Shown here piece after piece: positions 1 through 8,073 of a stretch of 12,633 nucleotides of DNA. Source of the DNA: Marine Group II euryarchaeote MED-G33 (GTDB lineage: Archaea > Thermoplasmatota > Poseidoniia > Poseidoniales > Thalassarchaeaceae); NCBI GenBank assembly GCA_949538655.1, contig CATISE010000189.1, positions 1 through 12,633 on the forward strand. The letters run 5' to 3'. Positions within the stretch are counted from its first letter, which is position 1. The number at the start of each line of letters is the position of its first letter. Under the pieces are notes generated by a model. That model was not told the origin of the DNA. It saw nothing but the letters and a program-made list of their open reading frames with translations, and did no database searches. The position numbers and the translations under genes were made by a program.

Positions 1-2
1 CT

Positions 3-983
3 TGTTATGCTGCATTTTTCCCCCAACTTGTCGCTGGGCCGATTGTACGATCGGAACACTTCAAGGAGCAAATTGAGAAAACATTGACTCCAGATCCAAT
101 GCGTTTTCGTCTTGGATTAACACTCATCGTGTATGGCTTGGCCAAGAAATTGATTGTTGCTGATAATGTTGCCATCCATGTTAACGAAATTTTTGTCGAA
201 GGGGTCCCTCTTGACAATATTGGATTAATCTGGTGGGGTGCTCTAGCTTTTGGGATTCAAATATATTGTGACTTCTCTGCATATACAGATATTGCCATTG
301 GATCGGCTTTGTTGTTCGGAATTCGATTGCCCGAAAATTTCGATTCCCCCTATGCAGCAACATCACCACAAGATTTCTGGAGGAGGTGGCATATTTCCCT
401 ATCTACATGGTTACGGGATTATCTTTACATTCCCCTCGGAGGAAGTCGGAATGGCCCTCGTGTGATGTTCTTCGCTTTGATGATGACCATGCTTCTTGGT
501 GGATTATGGCATGGGGCTTCGTGGAACTTTGTTCTGTGGGGCTTGCTGCATGGTTTGCTTCTCATTGGGCATCGAGGGATTATCAAACTCAGAATCATCA
601 AGACAGCATTTGAGAAATCACCTAAATTTTCTGCACTGATCGGATGGATTGTCACTCAATACTTCGTGTTCATGACATGGCTTGTTTTCAGAGTTGAAGA
701 AACGGCAATTCTAATCCCTTCTCTCAAAACATTTGTTGGGATAAATGCGCATTGGGACACTACTGAAATGTATGAATCATTACCAGAAATTAAATTTTTG
801 ACACTGGGCATCGCTATTCTGTTCTTCATAGGCCATTTCGTAAGTTGGAAAATTGGTGGTCTAAAGCATTGGATTGCGAATCGGAATCCACTGATATGGG
901 GATTGGTCATTGGAGTTATGTTGTCCCTAGCATTTTTACTCAGACCAGCAGAAACTGTTGATTTCATCTATTTCAGATTTTGA
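3..983 (+). CDS. MBOAT family O-acyltransferase (AlgI/PatB-like), 5' truncated
   Basis: The reading frame is already open at the window edge, so the N-terminal part lies outside; 326 residues remain of a family usually near 450-500. The first visible residues contain FFPQLVAGPIVR, a hallmark of AlgI-type MBOAT proteins. Further family marks are CDFSAYTDIAIG (about residues 89-100), the WRRWHISLSTWLRDYLYIPLGG block (about 126-146), and GLWHGASWNFVLWGLLHG, whose histidine (about residue 170 here) matches the invariant MBOAT catalytic His. The rest is largely hydrophobic membrane segments. Known role of the family: it moves acyl groups, usually acetyl, across the membrane onto an exported polysaccharide. 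Inference: it acylates the glycan made by the neighbouring glycosyltransferases and ABC exporter. Its stop lies inside the end of the oppositely oriented glycosyltransferase gene (11-base overlap). The TTG at 84 is an internal codon, not the start. Confidence 0.93.
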   Translation, partial: CYAAFFPQLVAGPIVRSEHFKEQIEKTLTPDPMRFRLGLTLIVYGLAKKLIVADNVAIHVNEIFVEGVPLDNIGLIWWGALAFGIQIYCDFSAYTDIAIGSALLFGIRLPENFDSPYAATSPQDFWRRWHISLSTWLRDYLYIPLGGSRNGPRVMFFALMMTMLLGGLWHGASWNFVLWGLLHGLLLIGHRGIIKLRIIKTAFEKSPKFSALIGWIVTQYFVFMTWLVFRVEETAILIPSLKTFVGINAHWDTTEMYESLPEIKFLTLGIAILFFIGHFVSWKIGGLKHWIANRNPLIWGLVIGVMLSLAFLLRPAETVDFIYFRF

Positions 984-2055
984 GTTCATCAATGATTTGC
1001 AAAAATCGTTCCTTCTCTCTTTTAGCATCTGATTGTAATTCAACATTCACATCTTTTAGATCGAGGATTGCGTCTGCCAATTCAACCATATCGCCCCAAC
1101 TTACTGACCTGCCCAATGATTCAGTTTCACAGATTGTGCCCATAGGTACACCTTTGTTGACGATGCAAGGACGTCCAAATGCTGCTGCTTCAAACATTTT
1201 GGAGGGGAGGGCCCCTTCCCTAATATTACCACGTTGTGGAGGATACATGGCGAACATCACTGAAATTTCGCGCATCATACTAGGTAAATCGGAATGTTCA
1301 AACGCATCTTGAATTACTATGTCTAATTCTCGAAATCTTTCTATCATTTCAATTACTTTTTGTCTTGATACGCCATCTCCAGCAATCATTACTCTTGGAC
1401 GATCATTTTTATCCAGTGTTTTTATCGCTTCAAATAATAATTTGAATGCAGCCTCTTCCCGAATTTTCCCAAAATATCCAATTGTAAATTCGGATGGTTT
1501 AGGAATGGTTTCTTGTGTATCAATACGATTCTCTATCGGATATGATTTGATGCCCTTATCGGACAGCCAGTCACAAAAAAATGATGATGATGTGATAATT
1601 GAATCTGCCAATACAGTTTGTCTTAGCATTCGATTCTTCATCCGATTGGATGCAATATTTCGGAAAAACGATTTTGGATTTTTCATCATAACCCATGTAT
1701 GGTGTAAATCGTGCATGTCAAAAAGAACTCGCTTGGTTTTGATTTTTTTTGCCAATGATAGTGTGTCTGCATCGTGACAGTGTAACAGATCGATTTCATT
1801 GACGCTATTTATGACGGATTTACGAAAACGTTGCAATCCCCTCCAGGTAGACCATGTGCCCCCATAAGGAGTAAAGCCAACTCGATGACGAATAATTTTG
1901 ATTCCGTTATAATTCGATTCTAGAGGTAAGTTTTCAAGACGATCAAAAGCATGGATGGTTACTTCATGCCCTGCATCAAACAACCATTGTGCTTCGCGGA
2001 GAACACGAGGGTCTGATATGCAGCCATTTGAGACCACTGACACAATACGAGCCAC
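973..2055 (-). CDS. GT4-like (GT-B fold) glycosyltransferase
   Basis: Predicted 360-residue GT-B glycosyltransferase that would transfer a sugar from a nucleotide donor onto a growing glycan on the cytoplasmic side. I chose the GTG at 2055 because the protein then begins VARIVSVVSNGCISDPRVLREA, the usual first strand and DPRVxxEA loop of GT4-like enzymes. The frame is open up to 2289, but those upstream residues look like translated non-coding DNA and run into the permease gene on the other strand. AGGGG lies four bases before the start. Motifs: FDMHDLHHTW (112-121), IGYFGKIRE (192-200) opening the C-terminal Rossmann domain, IAGDG (224-228), and GALPSKMFEAAAFGRPCIV (281-299), the donor-binding region of GT4 enzymes. 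It is divergent from the ABC permease and convergent with the MBOAT gene. Donor and acceptor cannot be told from sequence. Confidence 0.88.
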   Translation of the reverse strand: MARIVSVVSNGCISDPRVLREAQWLFDAGHEVTIHAFDRLENLPLESNYNGIKIIRHRVGFTPYGGTWSTWRGLQRFRKSVINSVNEIDLLHCHDADTLSLAKKIKTKRVLFDMHDLHHTWVMMKNPKSFFRNIASNRMKNRMLRQTVLADSIITSSSFFCDWLSDKGIKSYPIENRIDTQETIPKPSEFTIGYFGKIREEAAFKLLFEAIKTLDKNDRPRVMIAGDGVSRQKVIEMIERFRELDIVIQDAFEHSDLPSMMREISVMFAMYPPQRGNIREGALPSKMFEAAAFGRPCIVNKGVPMGTICETESLGRSVSWGDMVELADAILDLKDVNVELQSDAKREKERFLQIIDELKI

Positions 2056-2108
2056 GGGACCCCTAGGTGGGTCTTGTGTATCAAGCCAAAGGGCCCAGAA
2101 AGTCCGAT

Positions 2109-2139
2109 GGTGTGAAGAATGGTGTATTCTTGCGACACC
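2109..2139 (+). repeat. Two-part inverted repeat directly before the permease start
   Basis: GGTGT (2109-2113) pairs with ACACC (2135-2139), and inside it AAGAAT (2115-2120) pairs with ATTCTT (2126-2131), leaving a GGTGT loop and a small 1-by-3 internal loop. All 11 pairs are Watson-Crick. The element ends one base before the likely GTG start of the permease and lies in the 85-base divergent spacer. It could be an RNA hairpin that controls translation or a palindromic protein-binding site; the sequence does not decide between them. Confidence 0.5.
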
Positions 2140-2140
2140 C

Positions 2141-2992
2141 GTGAGTGATGATTTACCACTTGTCGAACCGAATCCTTCGGTCTCAATATTCGGTGGTCCA
2201 AGACGGTTTTTTGAAACCATGTATAATGATGCATATCTAATTCGAAACCTTGCTCGGAGAGATATCAAGAGCAGGTACAGTCGGGCCATAATTGGGTTTG
2301 GTTGGACTTTTTTGGAACCACTATTACTCTCTATCGTGTACTATGCATTGTTTACGATTCTTGCTGGAAGGCCGGATCAACTCTATCCCCTGCATGTGAT
2401 TACCGGCGTGATTGTTTGGGGGCATTTTGGTAAAAGCTTGCAAGCAAGTGTTGGAAGTTTGACAAAAGGAAAGAATTTGATAAAGCAAGTCTATTTTCCA
2501 AGAGAAATTTTGGCAGTATCTCCTGTTATTGCACAATTTTGTATTTCTTGTACGTCTTTACTTGCAGTTATCCCTATCATGATTTATCTCGATGTCAAAC
2601 CTGAATGGCAAATCATTTGGATGATACCATTGGGTTTGTTTTTGTCAACAATCCTAGCGATAGGTGTTGGAATGCTGGTCGCTCCACTGAATGCGATTTC
2701 TCAAGATGTACAACACCTTTTCAAATTCATTGTGCGGGCTGGTTTCTTCATATCCCCTGTGATGTGGACATACGAAATGGCTTCTGATCGTGCCAGTGGT
2801 GAATGGCTTGATTTGGTATTATTGAACCCAATGGTTGTTCCAATAACACTGGTCAGAAAGGGATTAGATGGTTCTGAATTGACCATTCCGGGAAATCAAA
2901 TAGGATATTCAATTACGTTTGCAATTTCAGCACTAATAATTGGAATTTCGATCTTCAAGTACTATGAGGCAAGGGTGGTGAAGTACCTATGA
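2141..2992 (+). CDS. ABC-2 type polysaccharide exporter, permease subunit (Wzm/TagG-like)
   Basis: Membrane subunit of an ABC exporter that moves a lipid-linked glycan across the cytoplasmic membrane. Taking the GTG at 2141 as start gives 283 residues, close to the family's usual 260-290; an ATG at 2219 would give a shorter form starting MYNDAYLIRNL. The longer form is preferred because related permeases carry a short cytoplasmic segment before the conserved RRDIKSRYSRAIIGFGW motif (39-55). About six hydrophobic segments follow (roughly 50-74, 85-105, 123-150, 157-182, 195-211, 255-275). The FFISPVMW (202-209) and LLNPM (227-231) motifs are typical of O-antigen and teichoic acid exporters. 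The gene overlaps its ATPase by ATGA (2989-2992), so the two are translationally coupled. Confidence 0.9.
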   Translation: MSDDLPLVEPNPSVSIFGGPRRFFETMYNDAYLIRNLARRDIKSRYSRAIIGFGWTFLEPLLLSIVYYALFTILAGRPDQLYPLHVITGVIVWGHFGKSLQASVGSLTKGKNLIKQVYFPREILAVSPVIAQFCISCTSLLAVIPIMIYLDVKPEWQIIWMIPLGLFLSTILAIGVGMLVAPLNAISQDVQHLFKFIVRAGFFISPVMWTYEMASDRASGEWLDLVLLNPMVVPITLVRKGLDGSELTIPGNQIGYSITFAISALIIGISIFKYYEARVVKYL

Positions 2993-3723
2993 ACAATGCT
3001 GTTGAAATCAATGATGTTGCACTTCATTTCCCGAAAGAAAGGGGTCTGTTTTCCGGTATACTTTCGTTATTGGGTTGGAAAAAGAAGTCAACCGAAAAGA
3101 GTTACATTGCATTGAAAAACATTTCACTGAATGTGCATCAGGGAGAAGTTCTCGGAATCATCGGAAGGAATGGGTCGGGCAAAAGTACACTTCTACGCGT
3201 TGCGGCTGGAATCTATCAACCTGATCAGGGTAATGTGAAAGTAAGGGGACAAACTTCGTTATTGGCTGGTGTTAGAGTTGGTTTGAATGAACATTTGACT
3301 GGACGTGAAAATGTTCACCTTTACGGAAGTATTCTTGGACATTCGCAAGAAACAATGGATTCAATGATGGATGATATCATTCAGTTTAGTGAAATCGAGG
3401 AGTTTTTTGATCAGCCCTTGCGCACATACTCGAGTGGGATGAGGGCTCGTTTGGGAATTGCAATTGCCAGTGCAGTTGAGCCAGAAATCTTGCTTATTGA
3501 CGAAGTGCTTGGAGTAGGTGACCCGCAATTTAGAGAAAAGAGTAAGCAGCGTATTCTTTCACTGGTCAAATCAACCAGTACAGTTGTTCTTGTGAGTCAT
3601 TCATTTGCTCTAATGCGTGAAATTTGTGACCGTGTTGCCTTCATCCATGAAGGAAAAATACACTGCATTGGTGATCCTACAGAAAGTATCCGTACCTACT
3701 ACGAAATCACTGGTAAAGAATAG
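2989..3723 (+). CDS. ABC-2 type polysaccharide exporter, ATPase subunit (Wzt/TagH-like, short form)
   Basis: Powers the permease encoded just upstream by ATP binding and hydrolysis. At 244 residues it holds only the nucleotide-binding domain: Walker A GRNGSGKST (59-67), ABC signature YSSGM (147-151), Walker B ILLIDE (167-172), D-loop GVGD (175-178) and H-loop histidine 204. An N-terminal insertion (about 17-38, rich in Lys and aromatic residues) before the first core strand is typical of Wzt/TagH-type ATPases. It lacks the C-terminal carbohydrate-binding domain that longer Wzt proteins use to recognise a capped glycan end, so substrate choice probably rests with the permease or lipid carrier. 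Start at ATG 2989 is fixed by the four-base overlap with the permease. It ends five bases before the convergent glycosyltransferase gene. Confidence 0.93.
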   Translation: MNNAVEINDVALHFPKERGLFSGILSLLGWKKKSTEKSYIALKNISLNVHQGEVLGIIGRNGSGKSTLLRVAAGIYQPDQGNVKVRGQTSLLAGVRVGLNEHLTGRENVHLYGSILGHSQETMDSMMDDIIQFSEIEEFFDQPLRTYSSGMRARLGIAIASAVEPEILLIDEVLGVGDPQFREKSKQRILSLVKSTSTVVLVSHSFALMREICDRVAFIHEGKIHCIGDPTESIRTYYEITGKE

Positions 3724-3728
3724 TGAAA

Positions 3729-5015
3729 TTATCGCTTAACCAATTGTTGGGCTAGAGTAATCGCACCACTTTCTACATCAAGTGGTTCTGATTTACCTGA
3801 CCGACTCAACAACTCATCAATCGCAGTTGAGATTGTCTTTTCGTCTCTATCCTCCAGAACCTGGCCCCACCCTTCGTCAACGGCGGCCATGCAGCGAGCA
3901 AGTTGATCGTCCATCCCTGTGAATAAATTTGGATAGAATAGTGTTGGCAACCCATATCTTCTCACCTCATGAAATGAATTGTAACCCCCGGCCTGAATAG
4001 AACAATCAAAAGCATTGTAATACAAAGAATTTGGATAATCCCGCAGCAGATGAACTCTGGGTAAATCGATATCAAATCTTTCTCCAAGCATTGATTCTCC
4101 GAGGACGACGTGCACATTTTCTCTCTTTGTCAATGCATCAACTGTAAGACGTACTTCGCTGTTGATATCATTGATTTCTCCCGCTCCAATTTGTACGTAA
4201 ACAACAATTGCATCTTGAGGTAATTCTAATCTCCGACGTGCCTGACTTCTCGACATTTGTTCACTGGGTTCGATTAGTGTAATCGGGGGGCATGTAATGC
4301 TAGGGACTTTGTGTTCAACCTCGCTACTTTGCATTGCAATGCTGTCCTCTGGATGTATGATTAAATCAAAATGTGAGATGCTATCAACGGGAATTGATTT
4401 ACCTCGGCGAAATGTTCCCCTTCTCATCCAAATAGAATCAAGGTGGGGTCTTGCCTTTATTGCCCGCAACATTCCCCTATAGGGGAAGGCGCCATCAAAA
4501 ATGAATTGCTTCGGGCGGTGGGCTTCAAAACAAATTGCGAGCTCTTCCTCTAGAAGTCCATTCCATTCGATTGTTGACATTTCATCGAAGTAGGGGGACC
4601 CTGAAATGTAGTGTGCGGGGATCCCATATGGTTTGAGTAAATGTAGTGTCGGCATTGTTGTGAAAAATATAATTTCAAGCGTAGGGTCCTCGTTTTTCAT
4701 ATGTTTAGCGAGGGCGAGCATGCGCGTGAAATGGCCAAACCCTACACCATTGGTGGGAAATATCACAACACAATTTCTTTCAGATAATGTGGGGTCTTGA
4801 GTCACTCTTTCAAAGGCTGCTGGGGGTGATTTCTTACCCAACATTTCCAAGCCAATCATCAACATGTTCCATGGTAATGTCAAAACCAAAAATGGAGCCA
4901 ACCAAGGTCTTCTCATTGCATCTGTAACTATTGATCCAAGGCGAAGAGAGGGTGATGTGCGTATACGATGCAATTCCCTCTCGAGACGCTGGATTTTAGA
5001 TTCTCGACTAACCAC
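3729..5015 (-). CDS. GT28/MurG-like glycosyltransferase with N-terminal coil and membrane helix
   Basis: 428-residue GT-B enzyme resembling the GT28/MurG superfamily. The N-terminal Rossmann domain opens with FPTNGVGFGHFTRML (86-100), matching the glycine-rich G-x-G-H loop of MurG relatives. The C-terminal domain opens with VQIGAGE (274-280) and holds QAGGYNSFHE (341-350), comparable to the donor-binding GxxSxxE of MurG, and MDDQLARC (368-375). Residues 1-20 form a charged, coil-like helix, followed by SPSLRLGSIV and a hydrophobic segment (38-58) that could anchor or dip into the membrane. Start GTG 5015 is supported by GGTGAT at 5019-5024; no in-frame ATG precedes it. It follows the 975-residue gene by 42 bases and is probably co-transcribed. 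Expected role: adding a sugar to a lipid-linked glycan. Donor unknown; a UDP-sugar is the family norm. Confidence 0.8.
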   Translation of the reverse strand: MVSRESKIQRLERELHRIRTSPSLRLGSIVTDAMRRPWLAPFLVLTLPWNMLMIGLEMLGKKSPPAAFERVTQDPTLSERNCVVIFPTNGVGFGHFTRMLALAKHMKNEDPTLEIIFFTTMPTLHLLKPYGIPAHYISGSPYFDEMSTIEWNGLLEEELAICFEAHRPKQFIFDGAFPYRGMLRAIKARPHLDSIWMRRGTFRRGKSIPVDSISHFDLIIHPEDSIAMQSSEVEHKVPSITCPPITLIEPSEQMSRSQARRRLELPQDAIVVYVQIGAGEINDINSEVRLTVDALTKRENVHVVLGESMLGERFDIDLPRVHLLRDYPNSLYYNAFDCSIQAGGYNSFHEVRRYGLPTLFYPNLFTGMDDQLARCMAAVDEGWGQVLEDRDEKTISTAIDELLSRSGKSEPLDVESGAITLAQQLVKR

Positions 5016-5018
5016 GAC

Positions 5019-5024
5019 ATCACC
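5019..5024 (-). promoter_or_regulatory. Ribosome binding site for the GT28-like gene
   Basis: Read on the minus strand, GGTGAT lies three bases before GTG 5015. It matches the GGTGA core of the archaeal and bacterial 16S-complementary motif. It decides the GTG start, since the only earlier in-frame candidates before the stop at 5052-5054 are rare ATT or ATA codons. Confidence 0.5.
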
Positions 5025-5057
5025 ATATGTTTGCGGAATGAAGCAAATTATTCAACC

Positions 5058-7985
5058 TTACACACCTTCTTCGCCTTCCCAAAAAGTAGCTAAATATCGG
5101 TCTGCCCATTCGGTAAAACCCTCGCCGCCTTCAGGTGTCGGTGTAAATTCACCAAATACTGGTCCTTTATCAGTAGCATACATGTCAATCCGCATGAAAC
5201 AACCTAGTTTCTTGCCAAGCATTTTGACTTTTTTCACCATTTCATCCCAGCATTGAGGGAAAAATAGTGGGGCATCAGGTACTGGTCTTGAATTGCATAT
5301 ACGCCTCTGAAATTGTCTCAAATCCGGTGAAAAATAATGGTGGACATTTGCATATTTATCCACAGTTGAATTTCTTAAAACTACATGGATAAGAGCAATT
5401 TCTTCACCGAAGCAATAAAATTTCCAATCTCTAGGTATTTTCTCATCTTCACTCCACGATTCTGGTCTCAAAAATTCCTCAACCATCCAAGTTGGTTTTA
5501 CTCTTTTCAAAAATTCATCAGAACTGAATTGCTGTTGGATACGATCGTCGGTCCAAACAATATCATCCAGAACATTTACTCGATTATCTAGACAAAGAAC
5601 GTTGTTTGAACTGAACCCTTTACTGGGTTTAATCACTACACGATCAGGTAGATCTGAGAGTGAAGGCATTTCTGAAAGATTATCTCCTGACCACAAGATT
5701 TCCGGTGTTTGAATCCCCTGCTGTTTGGCCCAAAGTAGTCCCGCGGATTTTTCAGATAATTGACCCTGCCAAGGAGCTGATTGGGAACTTGACCACCACC
5801 TTTCATTGCGGTTTTGAATATATTCAGAAAATAATGGCATCTCCTTAGTCCAATGTATATCCCCTGAAATCATCTCAGCAGGGATTTCATATGGTCGGAC
5901 TCTCAATGGGTGTGCAACGTAAGGAGTCCAATCCTGATGTCGAATTTTTTTGTGCCATGCTTTGAATGATGAGTGGTGTTCAAGGCGTGGTCCAGTAATT
6001 GAACGCCAAGAAATTTGGAATCTTCCGCCACCTGTCAGCGATGTGCTATGGTTCAGCATGAACATCGATGGAATTGGATCGTGCAAAACCGAATCATCTC
6101 CAAAAGTTGCTTTTATTCTCTCGATAAATTCAGTATCTGCTCCCACTCGCATCGAATCGAAGAAACCAATTTTCTCAAATACACTGCGTTTTGCAAATAA
6201 AGAGATACATGCCAAACGAATGGCTCCGACTCCTTTGTAGAATATATCTCCAAACTCATTTACTCTGAAATATGAATGGCAGACCGCGCGATAAGGGGTG
6301 GCTTGTATTGCAGAAAGTTGGCGCTCAATGCGTTGTGGATGCGTCCAATCATCACTATCCATGAATGCAATATATTCGCCACGAGCAACTGAAATAGCTG
6401 AATTCTTTGCACAGTAGGTCCCTCCATTTTTCTCTACTTGCATGGCTTTCAATCTAGGTTCACTCGATGCTCTTTCTTTGAGATATTCAAAAGCGCCATC
6501 TGGCGAACAATCGTCAACCACAATTAGTTCGATATTTTTGTGTGTTTGGTCCAGAATAGATCTTATCGCGACGTCCAGATATTCATCTCGGCCATATACA
6601 GTCATAATCACTGTCACGAGAGGTTGATTTGTCAATGCAGATGGGGGGGCATCACATCGTAAGTTCTCAACTGAAATGTTTTGGTTATCTGCTACACTAT
6701 GGATTGATGCCAATTCGTGACGTGCGAGCATTCGATTGATTCTCTGAATATGATTCCCAGATTCCATTTTCCAGAATGCTTGGGCCGAAGTTAAATCGAC
6801 TTCATCATTATCAGGATGTATTTCTGTGGATTTGCTGATTAAATTGTTGACTTCATCAAAATTGCCCAACCTTAGTTGGGAATGGATGAGATGGCAAAGG
6901 GCCCGTCGGTCTGTTGGTTCAATTTCAAGTATGGCTTTACAGTGCCCAATGACAAAACTCCAATCCTCAAATTCATGGAATCCAATATCAATCATTACCC
7001 TGTGCGCTTCAATGAAATCAGGAAGAGATTCCAGAGTGTCGTTAACTGCGCTTTCAATCCTTTCAACATCTCCAATCTTAACCAATGCCCGAAGCCGAAA
7101 GCGATGAGCGACTCGTTGCCTTGGTTTGTCGATAATGATTTGTTCAGAATATGTGACGACATCTTCCATTGAACCTAAGTCCCATGCCAATCGCAATGCT
7201 GCAAACATAACTCCATGATCCGTCTTCTCACCAAGAGCTGCAAGAGCTGTTTCCATTGCTCCATCATTATCACCAAGTGCTCTTTTGATTTTGATTAATG
7301 TCTTTGTGTACTCGGGGGTTTTCTCTGGTATCCCCTGGATGATTTGATTTGCAATTAAGGGGGCGTTTTCGTCGAGCAGGACGTTCACAAGTTTTAGTTT
7401 CCACTTGTCAGATAATTGAATATCATCAGCCAACATGGTGACTCTCTGAATTCTATGAGCTGCTGCTGTCAATTCAGATGCTTGTAAATCAATTCTTATC
7501 ATTTCTATATCGATATGAGGTGACGAGACCTCAGATTCTGCTAACTCTTTCCAAAAAAGGTCAACTCTATCCTGTTTGAATTGTTTCTTGAGTGCACGGC
7601 TCAACAACTCCCACCCTTCATCCTCTATTTCCGATTGAAAAATCATGTCCTTGAGAAGATCTATTGATTCATCTATACGGTCGGCATTCTGGAGAGAGCG
7701 GGCTAATCTGTGTCGATAAGCTGACAAATCTGGACCCGGTAAACAAAGAGATTCTAACAAAGGAATTGCTTCATCATGCCTACCAGTATTCATCAGTAAA
7801 CGAGATAGTACATCTAATGTCCATTCATCAGTTCCATCGATTTCCAATAATTTGTGCAAAAAAGGTTCTGCTAAATCATAGTTTTTTTCATTATAATGCC
7901 GTCGTGCTTCTTCGCGGCTGTGTTTGAAATTTGGATTGATGATGGTAGTTGGCGAATTGCTCTTCCAAAAGCGCCAACGAACCAT
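5058..7985 (-). CDS. Fusion protein: TPR-like repeats, GT2 glycosyltransferase, TupA-like ATP-grasp
   Basis: 975 residues in three parts. Residues about 20-430 are helical TPR-like repeats (for example HYNEKNYDLAEPFLHKLLEI, then RHDEAIPLLESL), likely a protein-binding scaffold. Residues 455-690 are a GT-A family 2 glycosyltransferase: VTVIMTVYGRDEYL (457-470), VVDDCSPDG (489-497) and the metal/UDP-binding DSDDW (543-547). Residues about 745-975 match the TupA-like ATP-grasp family: VVIKPSKG (783-790), WMVEEFL (833-839), DWKFYCFG (853-860), RIDMY (932-936) and GEFTPTPEGG (945-954), the last being the acidic metal-binding end of the fold. In Bacillus, TupA works in teichuronopeptide synthesis. 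Inference: one protein adds a sugar and forms an amide or similar ATP-dependent bond on the same glycan. ATG 7985 is the only ordinary in-frame start, although the frame stays open upstream to 8111. Confidence 0.88.
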   Translation of the reverse strand: MVRWRFWKSNSPTTIINPNFKHSREEARRHYNEKNYDLAEPFLHKLLEIDGTDEWTLDVLSRLLMNTGRHDEAIPLLESLCLPGPDLSAYRHRLARSLQNADRIDESIDLLKDMIFQSEIEDEGWELLSRALKKQFKQDRVDLFWKELAESEVSSPHIDIEMIRIDLQASELTAAAHRIQRVTMLADDIQLSDKWKLKLVNVLLDENAPLIANQIIQGIPEKTPEYTKTLIKIKRALGDNDGAMETALAALGEKTDHGVMFAALRLAWDLGSMEDVVTYSEQIIIDKPRQRVAHRFRLRALVKIGDVERIESAVNDTLESLPDFIEAHRVMIDIGFHEFEDWSFVIGHCKAILEIEPTDRRALCHLIHSQLRLGNFDEVNNLISKSTEIHPDNDEVDLTSAQAFWKMESGNHIQRINRMLARHELASIHSVADNQNISVENLRCDAPPSALTNQPLVTVIMTVYGRDEYLDVAIRSILDQTHKNIELIVVDDCSPDGAFEYLKERASSEPRLKAMQVEKNGGTYCAKNSAISVARGEYIAFMDSDDWTHPQRIERQLSAIQATPYRAVCHSYFRVNEFGDIFYKGVGAIRLACISLFAKRSVFEKIGFFDSMRVGADTEFIERIKATFGDDSVLHDPIPSMFMLNHSTSLTGGGRFQISWRSITGPRLEHHSSFKAWHKKIRHQDWTPYVAHPLRVRPYEIPAEMISGDIHWTKEMPLFSEYIQNRNERWWSSSQSAPWQGQLSEKSAGLLWAKQQGIQTPEILWSGDNLSEMPSLSDLPDRVVIKPSKGFSSNNVLCLDNRVNVLDDIVWTDDRIQQQFSSDEFLKRVKPTWMVEEFLRPESWSEDEKIPRDWKFYCFGEEIALIHVVLRNSTVDKYANVHHYFSPDLRQFQRRICNSRPVPDAPLFFPQCWDEMVKKVKMLGKKLGCFMRIDMYATDKGPVFGEFTPTPEGGEGFTEWADRYLATFWEGEEGV

Positions 7986-8015
7986 TAACAGCGGGGGGGT
8001 ATCAGTTGACCTATC

Positions 8016-8023
8016 AATTATAG
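8016..8023 (-). promoter_or_regulatory. Candidate TATA element for the 975-residue gene
   Basis: On the minus strand this reads CTATAATT, about 31 bases before ATG 7985. An archaeal TATA box there would put transcription start only a few bases before the ATG, giving a nearly leaderless mRNA. A run of seven C (minus strand, 7993-7999) lies in between. The assignment rests only on base composition and position. Confidence 0.3.
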
Positions 8024-8060
8024 CATCAATACATCGATTAATGCGTCGGATGTATGCACC

Positions 8061-8070
8061 AATTATTATT
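8061..8070 (+). promoter_or_regulatory. Candidate TATA element for the dehydrogenase-like gene
   Basis: AATTATTATT lies about 60 bases before ATG 8130. With the normal archaeal spacing of about 25 bases, transcription would start near 8090. A start slightly further upstream would be needed to include the whole left arm of the 8074-8120 hairpin. This is the most AT-rich patch in the right half of the divergent spacer. Assignment is from composition only. Confidence 0.25.
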
Positions 8071-8073
8071 CGG

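Noticed and set aside
980..1777. Two plus-strand open frames across the GT4 gene
   Set aside because: They are antisense to a gene with clear GT4 motifs and have no recognisable domain.
1955..2140. N-terminal extension of the permease upstream of GTG 2141
   Set aside because: The added Cys/Arg/Thr-rich residues lie antisense to the well-supported start of the GT4 gene and do not match permease N-termini.
2056..2289. N-terminal extension of the GT4 gene beyond GTG 2055
   Set aside because: The added residues look unlike any glycosyltransferase N-terminus and run antisense through the permease coding region.
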